This document shows, piece after piece, positions 9,301 through 19,881 of a stretch of DNA of 64,000 nucleotides. The notes below the pieces were generated by a model. The model did not search any database, was not told where the DNA came from, and saw only the letters and a program-made list of their open reading frames with translations. A program made the position numbers and the translations under genes. Numbering within the stretch: position 1 is the stretch's first letter; each line of letters opens with the position of its first letter. Source of the DNA: Lepidodermella squamata (taxonomy: Eukaryota; Gastrotricha). The DNA is taken from positions 3,100,001-3,164,000 of the forward strand of contig JBLDXI010000019.1 of assembly GCA_047495785.1 (NCBI GenBank). The letters are read 5' to 3'.

Positions 9301-11437
9301 CAGAATTAACGGCCTTCAGTCAAATGATAGAATGGCATGTGTTTTCTTGTACGACGTCGAGCTAAACCCTGTCGAAGTTGCTCAACTCTCTCAAGCCTGC
9401 CGCGCTGTGGTTGGATCAACACCTTGTGGCTCTCCGAAACTTCCCCTAACACCAGTTCCTACCTACGTCAGAGGGAACGCAGTCGTCCCGAAACCAGGTC
9501 AGTTCCCATGGCTTGCTTCGTTGCGTAAGAATGGCAAACATGTCTGTTCTGCAACCATTCTCGACCAAACTCGGCTGCTGACCACAAAAGATTGTGCTGA
9601 CGAAAGATATGTTTCAGCATACGACGTAGTCGTCGGTGAACATGATTTGCTCGTCACGGAGAGCCATAGCAAAATTCATAAAATTGCTAAAATCAAAACT
9701 GGGGCGCAACTCGCTGTCCTGCTTATAAAAGACGTAATCGATCTGTCGAATCCATATGTCAACGACGCTTGTTGGTTGATGACAAATATTGATAAAGCGA
9801 TGCCCTCAGAATTTGGGGTACACTTCGCTGGCTGGGGCAAAAACGGTCGATATGGCCTGACAAGCCAGGGTCTATCGCGATACGTCTCGGGCGGTTTGAT
9901 GTCTTACAACGAGTGTAGACTTAAAGACCCCGGTCTAGACATCTACACCGAGGTTTGCTTTTCAAATAGTGGCACAGAGCAGGGAGTGCCGTGTGATGGC
10001 GATCAAGGCAGTCCGTTAGTGACTAAATTAATTTTAAAACAAGGTGTCAGCGAACGACTTGGAGTTACTGCGATCTTTTCCAAACCCGATAAACGCTGTT
10101 CGTCAACCGAGCTTGGACGTTTTGTCAATCTAAATGCCAAACAAGTTGATTGGATAGCTGATGCTTTGAAGAAGTTCATGTAAATGGTATATATGACTAC
10201 AAAGTGTTACATTTCATTAGGAGCTCAATAAGGGAAAATGCTACTTTAATAATATATCGAAAATAGCTGAAAGACTGCTTTAATTCAGTTTATCTTAAAA
10301 CTATGTTTCAAATTAAGTAATAAAATCAGGTTTCGGAAGTACTCTTAGTTTCATTTACGTACTCTGTCTTCGACTCATGAGGATTGCGCCGAAGATATTG
10401 AAGCGGCAAAGCCTAAAAACTCATGCCTCATGCCTTCTTTTCGCCCGAATGTGTTGAAATAAAATTTATCTCGCTCACATGTTACTGTAATATGTGGTAC
10501 TAACCTTAAAAAGTTCAAAGTGCTCGGACATCCACGGGCTGTGAATTCTTTGTCGATTTGCTCTTTGAAAATGAGATTTGGCGCGCAGCCAATGACTGTC
10601 CCAGACCCTCCGAGAACCGCACTGTATGCCACTGATAGAAGCAGCATGAATTCGAACTGTCTCAATAGTTCATTCCGCTTTTTGGGTTCAGGTTGTTGAT
10701 CATCTTTCTCCTGATCCGAGCCAGCAATTGAAGCTAGAGTGTTCACTGACGGCAGAGTTCGGTTTGGCAACCGAGTGTTCGATGCTTCAATGGCTTGCTC
10801 CAACTGCTCAGCTACAGCTGAGACGATTGGTACAAATAGAATGGTGGTCATTGAGTTTGAACACCACAAAGATAGAAACCAGGCTGAGAACATGAATCCT
10901 GCGAGGAGCCAGCGTGGTTTCGCCCCGACTGTGAGGAGTACTCCCAGGGCAAATCTTCGGTGAAGACCAACTTTTTCAAAAGCACTAACGACGAGAACAC
11001 TGCCTACAAACGTCATGTTGGACTCGGCCATGTACTCCGGAGCAAGATTGGATGCTTTGACCAGTGACATCAGTGGGAAGAGAACCATGGGTAGGATAGC
11101 TGTAACCTAAAAGATTGAATGCCTCCAAGAATTGTTCTAGAAATTATTGTGTTACTTACAGCTAAAGGCAAACATTCCGTTGTCCATAGTACTATCATAT
11201 AACCCAATACAAAAGCACATTTCATCGCTTTCTGAAATGTTTGTAAAATATGGATTGTTTACTACTGAACAGTCGAAATTTGCATACACTTAGAGCTGGA
11301 TCGTACTCGAAGCAGAAACATAGAGGAAGGAGAAGTAACGGTGTTACAGTTACTATCAGCAGCCTTCGCCAAGACCATAAAAACTCGAAGTAAGTCTTGC
11401 AATCGGCTTGCTCGCTGCTTCGCTTTGAAGACGTCAT
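6325..11437 (-). CDS. SLC13-family sodium-coupled carboxylate/sulfate transporter
   Basis: Seven exons on the minus strand: 11288-11437, 11160-11231, 10505-11106, 7143-7429, 6781-7092, 6675-6730 and 6325-6621. All borders are GT-AG and all phases agree, giving 591 residues, usual for SLC13. Family landmarks follow in order: RRLLIVTVTPLLLLPL (TM1), VLWTTECLPLAVTAILPMVLFP, a GSGTVIGCAPN segment, GFVKESTAAMLVALSLF, FPFGLLLLLGGGQA, and AFLLPIASPPNSVIF. Family members import di/tricarboxylates or sulfate with Na+ across the plasma or intracellular membrane. The two SNT motifs that build the Na+/substrate site read SNS (157-159) and SNA (478-480), so substrate or coupling may differ. The 3.1-kb intron 7430-10504 contains protease-homologue copies B and C on the other strand. 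The start at 11437 is the first Met before TM1. An upstream 5' non-coding exon is possible. Confidence 0.85.
7611..7732 (+). promoter_or_regulatory. Conserved upstream boxes of copy B
   Basis: Same two blocks as upstream of copy A: GCGATAAGGATTAACTAGG at 7611-7629, and GATTCTCAACTAGGGTTCCC at 7703-7722 followed by GATTAGGCT, in which the GATAAG core has changed to GATTAG. These boxes sit inside an intron of the antisense SLC13 gene. Confidence 0.5.
7820..7826 (+). promoter_or_regulatory. TATA box of copy B
   Basis: TATAAAA lies 44 bases before the ATG at 7864, in the same CAGGCTATAAAAACTTC block as copies A and D. Copy B therefore keeps an intact core promoter despite its truncated coding region. 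Confidence 0.7.
7864..8973 (+). CDS. LamG-like/serine-protease-homologue, copy B, 3'-truncated
   Basis: A 369-residue frame with signal peptide (MAFLLALLLTFITLTAG), a complete LamG-like domain (about 28-245) and only the first half of the protease-fold domain. The normal sequence ends at KGAIDLS, after which an unrelated tail LRRNGRELQTQ runs to a stop. The lost part holds the AGWG strand, the third catalytic position and the C-terminal helix. The His position is already Asp (LTTNDC). The break at about 8935-8938 joins directly, in a different frame, to the LamG-domain interior of copy C, so B and C look like two adjacent genes fused by a deletion. The product could still be a secreted LamG protein. 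It lies antisense within an SLC13 intron. Protease-region DNA is almost identical to copy D. Confidence 0.75.
   Translation: MAFLLALLLTFITLTAGLDDPSNANQPWPRPDNLLAFFPMTGEHMLEDVGPYNIEAEDDFLDTVTVEPGPFGDPNTALGTSRSSRSLFTFYFSGKFKLNTTFTLSFAYRRDTSTSKQRGFVSFKRLDTPQAIEILEYSDEQIAVRIGDERIIFDSVINYKGAWSFVTITLNTKTRQISTLDRFGRGEVKTVKQYLHNLDNVLGMKVGGTDVYGIHRKDGMACVSMYNIELNPHEVAQLSQACRAVIGSAPCGTPRLPLTPVPTFVSGNAVVPKPGQFPWLASLRKNGVHVCSAIILDQTRLLTTNDCIDIQSLSNYDVVVGEHDLLVTESRSKIHTISKIKSGPSFTILLVKGAIDLSLRRNGRELQTQ
8948..10183 (+). pseudogene. LamG-like/serine-protease-homologue, copy C, 5'-truncated
   Basis: An open frame of 411 residues that starts inside the LamG-like domain (NFKLNKTLTLSFAYRR). It lacks the signal peptide, the first third of the lectin domain and any promoter of its own. 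The remaining protease-fold domain is complete and carries the same triad replacements as the other copies: LTTKDC, an AQL sequence at the Asp position, and CDGDQGSP. The frame is undamaged after the junction, so truncation is recent, or the copy is still used as part of a B-C read-through transcript. If translated alone it would be cytosolic and probably unfolded. A poly(A) signal at 10319 (AATAAAATCAGG) is shared with copy D. An assembly collapse between two near-identical neighbours would give the same picture. Confidence 0.7.
10319..10324 (+). terminator. Poly(A) signal of copy C
   Basis: AATAAA followed by ATCAGGT, 136 bases after the stop. The same AATAAAATCAGGT string follows copy D at 15153, so it is an inherited 3' end of this gene family. 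Confidence 0.55.
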
Positions 11438-12900
11438 TTGCGTGTGGTGCGAAATGTCTAAAATGGTTGCTGAACTGAATCAGAAGGCGAATAGGCGAGC
11501 ATGGTACGTTTGAGATAAGATAATTGTTTGCTATCTCGCTATCTCGACTGTGTCTAATCAACTTTTTAGTGTGTTCACGTTCATACTTCCTACCGCTGGT
11601 GAATGTCGTCCTTGTTGCCCTATTAGAAAGGCAATTAAGTTAGAAATCTGAACGCTAAATAATTTTGTCTCGTATCAGTAGATTTTCCTGAATAAGAATG
11701 GAAGAAAAATTAATTGATGCCTCAAATCGGAATTTGTCTCGAAAGCAGCATTGATCCATCTTATCGAGAATCTTGAATCTTAAATATAGCCTGAAATGTG
11801 GTGCCCCGCATTTTTACAATTTCTTATCAACCATGAGCCATGAGAAATGTTCTCATACGGATTTCACCAATACATATTAGGTCGAGTTTGGGGTAAATTT
11901 CCCACTGGTAAATTTAATAGACGTACCTAGTTGTGCCAGGAATAAACTTTTTCAAGTTTGCGATCATTTTCAAGCTCGCAAATGACGTTTTCAGCTCAAG
12001 TTCATTAAGAGTGGATTTTTCCTCGAAATGATGTCTCTCCGCCGTCGTACCATTGAAGCTTTTAAGATTGAAGCGTGACCTCAGAAATCGCCGTTTCACA
12101 CCAAGCTTGGAAGCACACAAAATCTTGCAAGATTCGCAATTTGAGCCGTAACTCAAAATCGTCGCACACTCCAAAGCCAAGACACAAAATTATAACACAT
12201 ATGTGTCATCACCGCCAATTATATTAGAAATTTCAGTTTCAATCAATTAAGCGTTACCCATATCATTTTTGATATTAGAAAATTACCAATAAAACAGTTC
12301 AAATGGTCCATATTATAGTATTAGTCCCAAGTAATAAATAATGCTGGTCTCTTGTTCATTAAACTGCAGCAAATTGAGGAAATCGAGGATTCAGCAAGAC
12401 GTCCCGGTCCTCTCTGTTCACACTATTTCGCTCAACAGATGGCAAAATTGCAGCAGGGTTTAGTCGCGAAGCCCGAGCAAACTCTGTCGCTATACTATCT
12501 TGGAAAATCTCTTAGAAGTAACTCTGTAACTCTCTTGGAAGAGGTTCGCCGTAATCTCCAAGAATCGAATTCGCGCTCGACAAAATTTCTGCCGAAATAC
12601 CCACGGCTACTGCGCTTGGTGTTAAATTCGAAAAGAAAACAGAAATGCAAAGCTGCAGTTAACACGATGAAGAGCGACATTACAAAATATTAAAAATTAC
12701 CATTAACATCAAATTACCAGGTTGCGAAGTCTGTAAGAGTGTCTTGAGTGTCTAGAGTGTCTATAGGCTAGAATGTCTCTGAGAAACAAGGTCACCTTTA
12801 GCTACGCCCTACGCCCATGGTGCCGACGGCGTTGGTTTTATATCTTAGCCAGGAGTATGACATTTACCCTAAAATAGCGCCGTCTAAACACCGCCCTGAC
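11438..12900. other. Intergenic stretch between SLC13 and copy D
   Basis: Probable 5' flank of the SLC13 gene (minus) and distal promoter of copy D (plus). Frames at 11914-12180 (minus) and 12352-12693 (plus) are open for 88 and 113 codons but show no domain, signal peptide or family resemblance. I do not call them genes. Confidence 0.35.
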
Positions 12901-12928
12901 TTCGGCAGCCCTACACTACTATTCGTGC

Positions 12929-13061
12929 GATTCTCAACTACAGTTTCCGATAAGGCTCCCCACCCTGCACGTAATAACCTAATTGCAGTACTTGACCAGG
13001 TGTTTTCTTACCTCCCACGTCCAGCTGCAAAAATCCGAGGAAAGATAAACAGGCTATAAAA
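12929..13061 (+). promoter_or_regulatory. Promoter of copy D: GATA-core box plus TATA
   Basis: The box GATTCTCAACTACAGTTTCC followed by GATAAGGCT lies at 12929-12957, and TATAAAA at 13055-13061, 45 bases before the ATG. Spacing between the two elements matches copies A and B, while sequence between them has diverged. This makes the boxes the best candidates for real control sites. Confidence 0.65.
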
Positions 13062-13099
13062 ACTTCAGCAGTTCCAACGGAATTATAGCATAATCAAAA

Positions 13100-14584
13100 A
13101 TGGCTTTCCTTCTTACCTTTTTTATAACGTTTTTACCTCTCACTGCGTCAAATTCGATCCAACCATGGCCAAAGCCTGATAACCTGGTCGTTTTTTTCCC
13201 AATGACTGGTCAGCAAATGATGAAAGACCTCGGGCCTAAAAATGTTAAGGCTTCGCATTACAACTCATATACCGTCGAGCCCGGTCCATTCGGCGATCCC
13301 AATACCGCTCTTGGTTCCAACAATCCAAATACCCCCATCTTCAATGCTTATGACCCGAGCTTCAAAATGAGTAAAACTTTCACGCTATCTTTTGCTTATC
13401 GCCGTGATACGGGCAGCTCAAAGCAGCGCGGCTTGTTTTCCATCACACGGTCCTCGACGACTCAGACGATTGATATTTCCACTTATTTGGATAAACAAGT
13501 GGCTGCTGCGATAGGCTTCGACAATTACTACTTCGACTCTGTAGTCAACATCGAAGGAGCTTGGAGCTTCGTGACTATCACTCTGAATACACAGACCAAA
13601 AAAATATCCGTTTTTGACCGATTCGGGAAGGGCGAGGTGAAAACAACTAAAGATATTGTCGGGGACCTGAGTAATGTCCAAGGTATCAGAGTCGGCGCCA
13701 GCAGTACCGATGGTCTTCAGGCGAAGGATGGAATGGCTTGCGTTTACTTGTACAACATCGAGCTAAACCCGTTCGAAGTCGCTCAACTCTCCCAGGCCTG
13801 TCGAGCTGTGATTGGATCAGCGCCTTGTGGCTCACCGAGACTCCCCCTAACGCCGCTCCCGACCTTTGTCAGTGGGAACGCGGTTGTCCCGAAACCAGGT
13901 CAATTTCCATGGTTGGCTTCTTTGCGTAAAAATGGCGTTCACGTCTGCTCGGCAGTCATTCTCGACCAAACTCGACTGCTGACCACAAAGGATTGCATGG
14001 ACAGAAAATCACCTCGTTCAGCCTTCGACGTAGTTGTCGGCGAACACGATCTTCAAGTCACGGAGAGCCACAGCAAGATTCACACAATCTCTAAAATAAA
14101 AAGTGGGCCTTCATTCACTGTCCTGCTAGTTAAAGGCGCCATAGATCTGTCCAATCAATACGTCAACGACGCTTGTTGGTTCAGGACAGATCTTGATAAA
14201 GACCCGACAGTAGATGGGTTATACTTCGCCGGCTGGGGCAAAAACGGTCGATATGGACAGACAAGCCAAGGTCTACCGCGATACGTCACGGGGACGTCGA
14301 TGTCTAGCAGCCAGTGTAAACTTGAAGTCCCGGATGTCGACATCTCCAGCGAGATTTGCTTTTCAAATAGCGGCACGGAGCAAGGAGTGCCGTGTGATGG
14401 CGATCAAGGCAGTCCGTTATTGGCGCAAATACCGCTGGAGCGAGGTGTCAGCGAACGCCTTGGAGTCACTGGAATTTTCTCCAAACGTGATGCGAGCTGT
14501 TCGGCTGGCAAGCCTGGTCGCTTTGTTAAGCTGACTGCAGATCAAGTTGATTGGATTGCTGATGCCCTGTCTAAGTTCGTGTAA
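13100..14584 (+). CDS. LamG-like/serine-protease-homologue fusion, copy D
   Basis: Intronless, 494 residues: signal peptide 1-17, LamG-like domain about 20-235, then a full chymotrypsin-fold domain. As in copy A, His is replaced (LTTKDC), the Asp site lies in GPSFTVLL with no acidic residue, and the nucleophile motif is GDQGS. The activation junction is FVSGNAVV, without a basic cleavage residue next to IVGG. The structural Cys pairs and the AGWG and VDWI landmarks are kept, so the fold is probably intact and the protein is a secreted pseudoprotease. The protease-half DNA is nearly identical to copy B over about 300 bases, which suggests gene conversion or recent duplication. The gene lies outside the SLC13 intron. 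Its poly(A) signal at 15153 is separated from the stop by an inserted foldback element. Confidence 0.9.
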   Translation: MAFLLTFFITFLPLTASNSIQPWPKPDNLVVFFPMTGQQMMKDLGPKNVKASHYNSYTVEPGPFGDPNTALGSNNPNTPIFNAYDPSFKMSKTFTLSFAYRRDTGSSKQRGLFSITRSSTTQTIDISTYLDKQVAAAIGFDNYYFDSVVNIEGAWSFVTITLNTQTKKISVFDRFGKGEVKTTKDIVGDLSNVQGIRVGASSTDGLQAKDGMACVYLYNIELNPFEVAQLSQACRAVIGSAPCGSPRLPLTPLPTFVSGNAVVPKPGQFPWLASLRKNGVHVCSAVILDQTRLLTTKDCMDRKSPRSAFDVVVGEHDLQVTESHSKIHTISKIKSGPSFTVLLVKGAIDLSNQYVNDACWFRTDLDKDPTVDGLYFAGWGKNGRYGQTSQGLPRYVTGTSMSSSQCKLEVPDVDISSEICFSNSGTEQGVPCDGDQGSPLLAQIPLERGVSERLGVTGIFSKRDASCSAGKPGRFVKLTADQVDWIADALSKFV

Positions 14585-14651
14585 ATTGCATAATCCGAAT
14601 TTAAAAAACTTATTCCTCGGTGTAGTAGAAATGGATGAGTGCCATCCACTA

Positions 14652-15038
14652 CATGAGACGTACTATAGGACGCCGTGGCTTGCAGAAAGTCAGAAAAAGC
14701 GTGATATTTTTAATGAGGTCCAAAGTCCAACTCGACCAATGAATCATCTCATTACACTTTTTGCAATCATCTCAAGCCTCTTTTTTGCTTAAGATCAACG
14801 AGATCAACACATCTTTACACAGCGTCACGCCGATCTTTTGCTGTAAAGGAATTCTCATCAGTTTTTAATTATTTACATTTAAAAAATTAAAATTTTATAA
14901 ATTAAAATTTCTTTAATTTCGAAATTACTGGACTAAAATTTAATTCGTATGCACATTCCGATATGCACAGTCCGCGGCCTTCAAGAGGCCCATGTAACGG
15001 GAGCTTCGAAGCCGCGGCGTCCTATAGTACGTCTCATG
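14652..15038. mobile_element. 387-bp foldback element in 3' flank of copy D
   Basis: 30-base inverted arms at 14652-14681 and 15009-15038 (GAGACGTACTATAGGACGCC core) differ at one base. The outer flanks, ATCCACTA and TAGTGGAT, extend the pairing. The interior is non-coding apart from short chance frames. It lies between the stop codon of copy D and its poly(A) signal, whereas copy C has only about 130 bases there, so it is likely an insertion. Confidence 0.65.
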
Positions 15039-15152
15039 ATCCACTATAGATTTAAACGGGACTTTCCACCATTATTTTGACTTGAGTTTTTATGACATGT
15101 GAGAAAAACCGTAACGAAATAGCTGAGCTTCACTGTATGCTTCAATTGAAGA

Positions 15153-15158
15153 AATAAA
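15153..15158 (+). terminator. Poly(A) signal of copy D
   Basis: AATAAAATCAGGTGTTCGG matches the 3' end of copy C at 10319. It lies 569 bases after the stop because of the inserted foldback element. Confidence 0.5.
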
Positions 15159-15169
15159 ATCAGGTGTTC

Positions 15170-16640
15170 GGCATTATCACTGTGATCTTTGCTTCATTCT
15201 TGACGGATTCGTAATCTACGTTCTACGTTTCTCTTCGTTCTGAAATAATTTGAAAACCCGGTTTCAAAATTCCTCATTGATCAAAAGAGCTAATGTCCAC
15301 TCGTCGTTTTATGAAGGTCATTTTTTCGACCGGCTAAGTCATCGACAGCATGTATAGCGAAGTCCATCAGTTGAGCAGCAAGAAATCAAATCTCACAGCC
15401 TTCATACATTTTATTTTTAGTTTTTTGCTGAAATCATTTTTCTTTCATATTAAGCATTTCCGAACAAACACGAACAGACTTGCATCAAGAACAGCGCCGA
15501 ACAAGTCAGTACACTTTGATTTAAACCTCCAGAAATTATTCCAGCCTTGAAATTGGCATCTCTATTGCTCGAGATAGGTAACAAACGTTCCTGAAAAGCG
15601 AATATATTCGAACACGAACACTTGGACTAGTGCGCAACTTTTTTAACCTCAGCACTGATTGCGCACCAGAAAGGAATGAGGAGAGAAACAAATTTCGGCT
15701 CTTCTAAAATTGAAGCTTTCAATGTAATATAATGGCGTAAAAATAAAGAGGTACAGGAAAACCGGAAAAGCAGTTGCGCTATCGATATCGAAATTGTTGA
15801 TGGCGGTGTGGCGGGGAGCAAAAAGCGCGGGAAATAAACAAAATTCAACTTTTTTGTGCGGATATTGACTATTTAGGTGCAAGCTATTAGACTATTTTGC
15901 TATGCGCCTAGTCGAAATAATATTATTATTACTATTATTTTAATCGCAATTTTCACGATTATGACCATCGAGCTATGAGTGGAGTGAATTTTTTTCGAGT
16001 CGCACCGTGCGATATTATTATTGCATTTCATCATCAGCGCAAAAATCAGCAGCTCTTTGGCTTGATCGAGAGAAAAAACGGTGAATAATTATTATGAAAC
16101 GGCGAAAAAATTTAATCAACTCGGCCGCGGGTGCAACTTTTCAAGCCTCGTTTCGAATTTCCGCTCTGCTGTGGGGTTTAGTTCATCTTCATTTTTAGAG
16201 CTTCATACCATCTTATTATTGAAGATTACAAGTGAAAGAGAGAGAGCGAGAAATGATAATCCACGCAACCTTTTAATCAAATGTAAGATGCACCTAGCCT
16301 ACCACCCATTTTACTAGGATAAGATCTTTTGAAGTTAAGTTTCTAACGCTGAGAATTTTCGGATTCATTTTATTTCCACAATTATCTGGCATTTTAGGAA
16401 TTTTAGAATTTTATCCAGATTTTTCTCTATTATTTCTGTACATTTTCTGAGGCTCTGCCAATTGCATACCTAAGTTAGGATTCAAGCGCTGTTCAAGGCT
16501 TGATAACTGAAATAAATTTCCCTAAAATATGGTTTTTCGAGTATGTCGTCGGTGGAGTCTCAATAGCTTTCTTAGTACCATTCCGACTTCCAACCGAAAA
16601 TCTCATTTTTACTGGTACTCAGTTTACTAATCATACACCA
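15170..16640. other. AT-rich intergenic stretch
   Basis: No gene supported. Several 60-80-codon frames on both strands show no signal peptide, domain or splice context. Confidence 0.4.
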
Positions 16641-16644
16641 TAGT

Positions 16645-16705
16645 CCGCAGGACCAATATCGATTTCTACTATCGATTCTAGAAATCACTGATTTTCCGAT
16701 ATTAG
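16645..16705. repeat. Dispersed 60-bp repeat, copy 1
   Basis: The segment around CAATATCGATTTCTACTATC, TAGAAATCACTGATT and CGATAT matches 29561-29620 in the same orientation, with about 10 differences by eye. I do not recognise the family. Confidence 0.5.
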
Positions 16706-16817
16706 CGATTCAGGAAGCAAGCAAAGCAATTTGTTATGCATATCTTAGGGGCAGTACCATACACATAAAATTCCAGGAAAATGCTGATCGTAAAAATTGA
16801 AAAATTAACGAAGTGTT

Positions 16818-17200
16818 CTTTCATATGACGATTGACAAAAAACCTTTCATTTAATTTTTTTTTACAAAATTTATGTTTTGGCAAAACGATGATAATTGAG
16901 GTTAGGGGATAGGATTATATGTGTCAGGTTGGAGTTAGGATTGGGGTTATGTATTGGTTAGGGTTCAGGGTTAGGTTTAGCTTAGGCCCAGCCTGGGCTT
17001 GGTAACTTTTTCATTGAAAAACTTCGACCCAGTATGAGCCTAGTTTAGCCCCAGACCCCAGTTTAGGCCTAGGCCGGCACATCTGGGAGGTTTTAGGTCG
17101 ATTTTCGAGTTTTTCGAAGTTCGATTTTAATGCCCAATAACCATTTTCAAGGTGTATGAAGGTTATTTACGTGTGACAAAATCACTTTTCATTGCAAAGA
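16818..17200. repeat. TIR-type repeat family, copy 1
   Basis: Collinear with the reverse complement of the 31187-31515 element. Shared parts are the CTTTCATA...GACAAAA...CCTTTCAT arm, a GGTTAGG/GGCTTAGG-rich middle, TAGGTCGATTTTC, AAGTTCGATTTTA and CCATTTTCAAG. The middle carries several GGTTAGGGTT-like units that could be mistaken for telomeric repeat. No coding content. Confidence 0.6.
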
Positions 17201-19880
17201 TTTGTGACCAAAAATTGAAATTAAATTATGCTAATTTTTCAATATTTTTCTCACTGCCGACTTCCTGTGCGATCCACATATTTTTTCAGCGTCGAACTGT
17301 TTTCACCTTAACACGTTTTTCTCATTGCCGGTGTTAAGGGCAGGCAATAACGGTGCCAAGTGGTTTTACAGCAATCCTTAAAACCCAAACGCAATCACTG
17401 GAGCGATTTGCGACGTATTGTCTAATTGAATCCACCGGCAATTGTTTACAGGCGTCGATATAGTATTATCCCATCATCGCGAAGAAACAATAAACAACGG
17501 CGCGCTTGCTAAAAAATTAGCGTAATAAATAAAAATCGACGCGGTGAGAACAAAACAAAACTAGAGGAGAGGCGGATTCACCGACCAAAATCAACCCGCC
17601 TAGTTCTTTCGTTGTTTTTATTATTGTTTTTCCAATAACAACACTCGCGAGCCAATTTACAGTAATAATATTATTCCACCAGCGAATTTATTGTTTATTT
17701 TCATAGAATCCACTAATACGCGCCTAATCTAATTCAAGTTTTGTCGTTGTGAAAAAATTAGTTGGAAAATTCCGAAAAAATAATGTAACCACCACCAACG
17801 GGTCGTATTTACATCCGCTGCGAATAATTTTTCCACTACATACCATTTTTTCGTGCATTACACCCGTGGTGGTGTTTTTTCATCACATCATATTATAGTA
17901 TTTTACGAGTATATGTAATTGAGCAGTAGAGCCGCCGGGTGGTATTGTGTGTCGCGCATTATTTGCTGCTGCGACTGCAGGCGATGTTCTACGACGGCGA
18001 TGATGAAAAATGGTAAAGTGCACTTGGCGACACACAAGTGGCAGAAAACTGACCCCTATCATCGGCCCACTTCCGCGCCATTTATCGCCGTCTCATCATG
18101 AATAACCTGTGCTTGAATTTTTTCACCGGTACATCTTTGCCGCATTGTCTGTATTGTTATAATTTTTCTCCGTTCGCATTTCATCTAATTTTGATCAAGT
18201 GTAGTGATTATTGTAGTTATTATTAGCCTGAAAAGATGCGAGAGCGGCTTTTCGGCCCTGTAATTTGGCGTGGCCTACTAGTGTGTATACTAGTGTGCCA
18301 TGATGACTCGTTTTAGGGCACGCGATTTTGAAAACGCAAATTATTACTGATGATGTGCGTTTGCGGCTTATTACGCGGCCTTAATGCGATAAATGAGCAC
18401 GGCTGGCTGCTACTTTTCGTCGAGGATTTCCGCCGACGTCGATTTTTCTCCTCATGTTTTTACGTGTGTAACAAAAAACTTGACCGGTAACAGCTTGTCC
18501 TCATACCTGGTCGACAACAACAACAACAACAAATAAAAATAATAATTATTATTACTATTTAAAACACGAGCGAGATTTCGTTTATTAAGGTGGATTTTTT
18601 ATATTCACCATCGATTTTTTATTAGGATTTTTTTAGCTCATTTAGGCAAATTGGCCTGCCGAGTATGCTAAAAATACACATGAGGCCGTTTTTTTGCGGC
18701 TCATTTTTCATTTTTTATTGCTGAGCCATGAGGTTTTTACGGGCCGAAACCATAAGACGGTTTATTGCCGGCATTAAGCCGGAATAAAAATTGTTCGCAT
18801 TTTCTATACCCGATCGCATCTCAATGGAGTCGCTTTTTATTAACTCGCCATATGACATGTTTTTTTTATGCTGATGACTTGTGGCCGCTGAACATTTACC
18901 ACCAGTAGTATTGATAGCCGTCATCACGCCTCTGATATGAATGACTGGTTTCGCGTGGCTATTCACTGATTAATTGACTGCATTTAACTGCCATCAGATA
19001 GTATAATAATTTATGTGCCAAGTGCTTGATTCTCGTCGTAAAACTCCTCGTAAAATTAATTAACTCGCAGCGAATTTTATCGCGATTTTTTGCAGATATC
19101 TGATCACTGCGTCAGAAAGTTGAGTTTATGCGATTTTTCTACCATTTTTTTGGAATTTTTACTGAATTATTTATCACTCAATAGCCGGTCTGATATTTTT
19201 TGTCGCGTATTTGGAACGTAATTAGTGTCACCCGCGCAAATAGTACGCCCGGCGAATTTACTCTCTGATATAAAATTCACCTTTATACCAGCCGTGTTTT
19301 TTCGATATTTTCTCCGTCTTCGTTGTCATCTCTCACTCGATCGCGCACGCGCAATCGCAGTACAAAACTTTGCTTTTTGCACCGTCGCGTATTTATCGAC
19401 ACAATAAATTGCGAACAATAATAGGTGGGTAGCTATATATAATAAATAATAACAACAATCAGTTGTTAAATACCGCTACTTGTTGTTTATTGCCAGGTCA
19501 CTTTTTTGTGCGTCTCAAAATCCGGTTCGAGCTAAATTAACTATGAAAATTTTCTTTTTATTTGACCAGGTTAAACATTTATGTTGTTAATCGAATCATG
19601 CAAGTTTAATCGCAGCGTCTTATATTATTTCTTTTTCATTATGTATCATCATCGCCAGCGCAGCTTTTGTTACGGCAATGCCGAGATTGGCAAACAAAAC
19701 GTGCCAGGACGCGAGTGACAACCCGCGGCTGCCTGCTGCTGGATTAATTGTCATAGATCTTCCACTACTCCCTAAACCTGTGCCTATTTTTACCCACTTC
19801 AGTTTGACACAAATGCAAACGCCCTTGCTTAAATAATAATAACGAGAAAATAATAAGCGCGCGCGTTGTGGGCTGAGTGG
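17201..19880. other. Long non-coding region upstream of the EGF gene
   Basis: No gene seen in 2.7 kb. Composition differs from the flanks, with many CG dinucleotides, CAA and ATT microsatellites (18510-18560) and TGTTTAC forkhead-type sites. It is a plausible distal regulatory region for the gene starting at 21142. That role is inference. Confidence 0.35.
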
Positions 19881-19881
19881 T

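Noticed and set aside
12352-12693. 113-codon plus frame between SLC13 and copy D
   Set aside because: Composition looks random (no hydrophobic pattern, no motif), with an overlapping frame on the other strand.
16905-17070. Interstitial telomeric repeat (GGTTAGG/TTAGGC-like)
   Set aside because: Units are irregular, and the segment is collinear with part of the TIR element at 31187-31515, so it belongs to that repeat.
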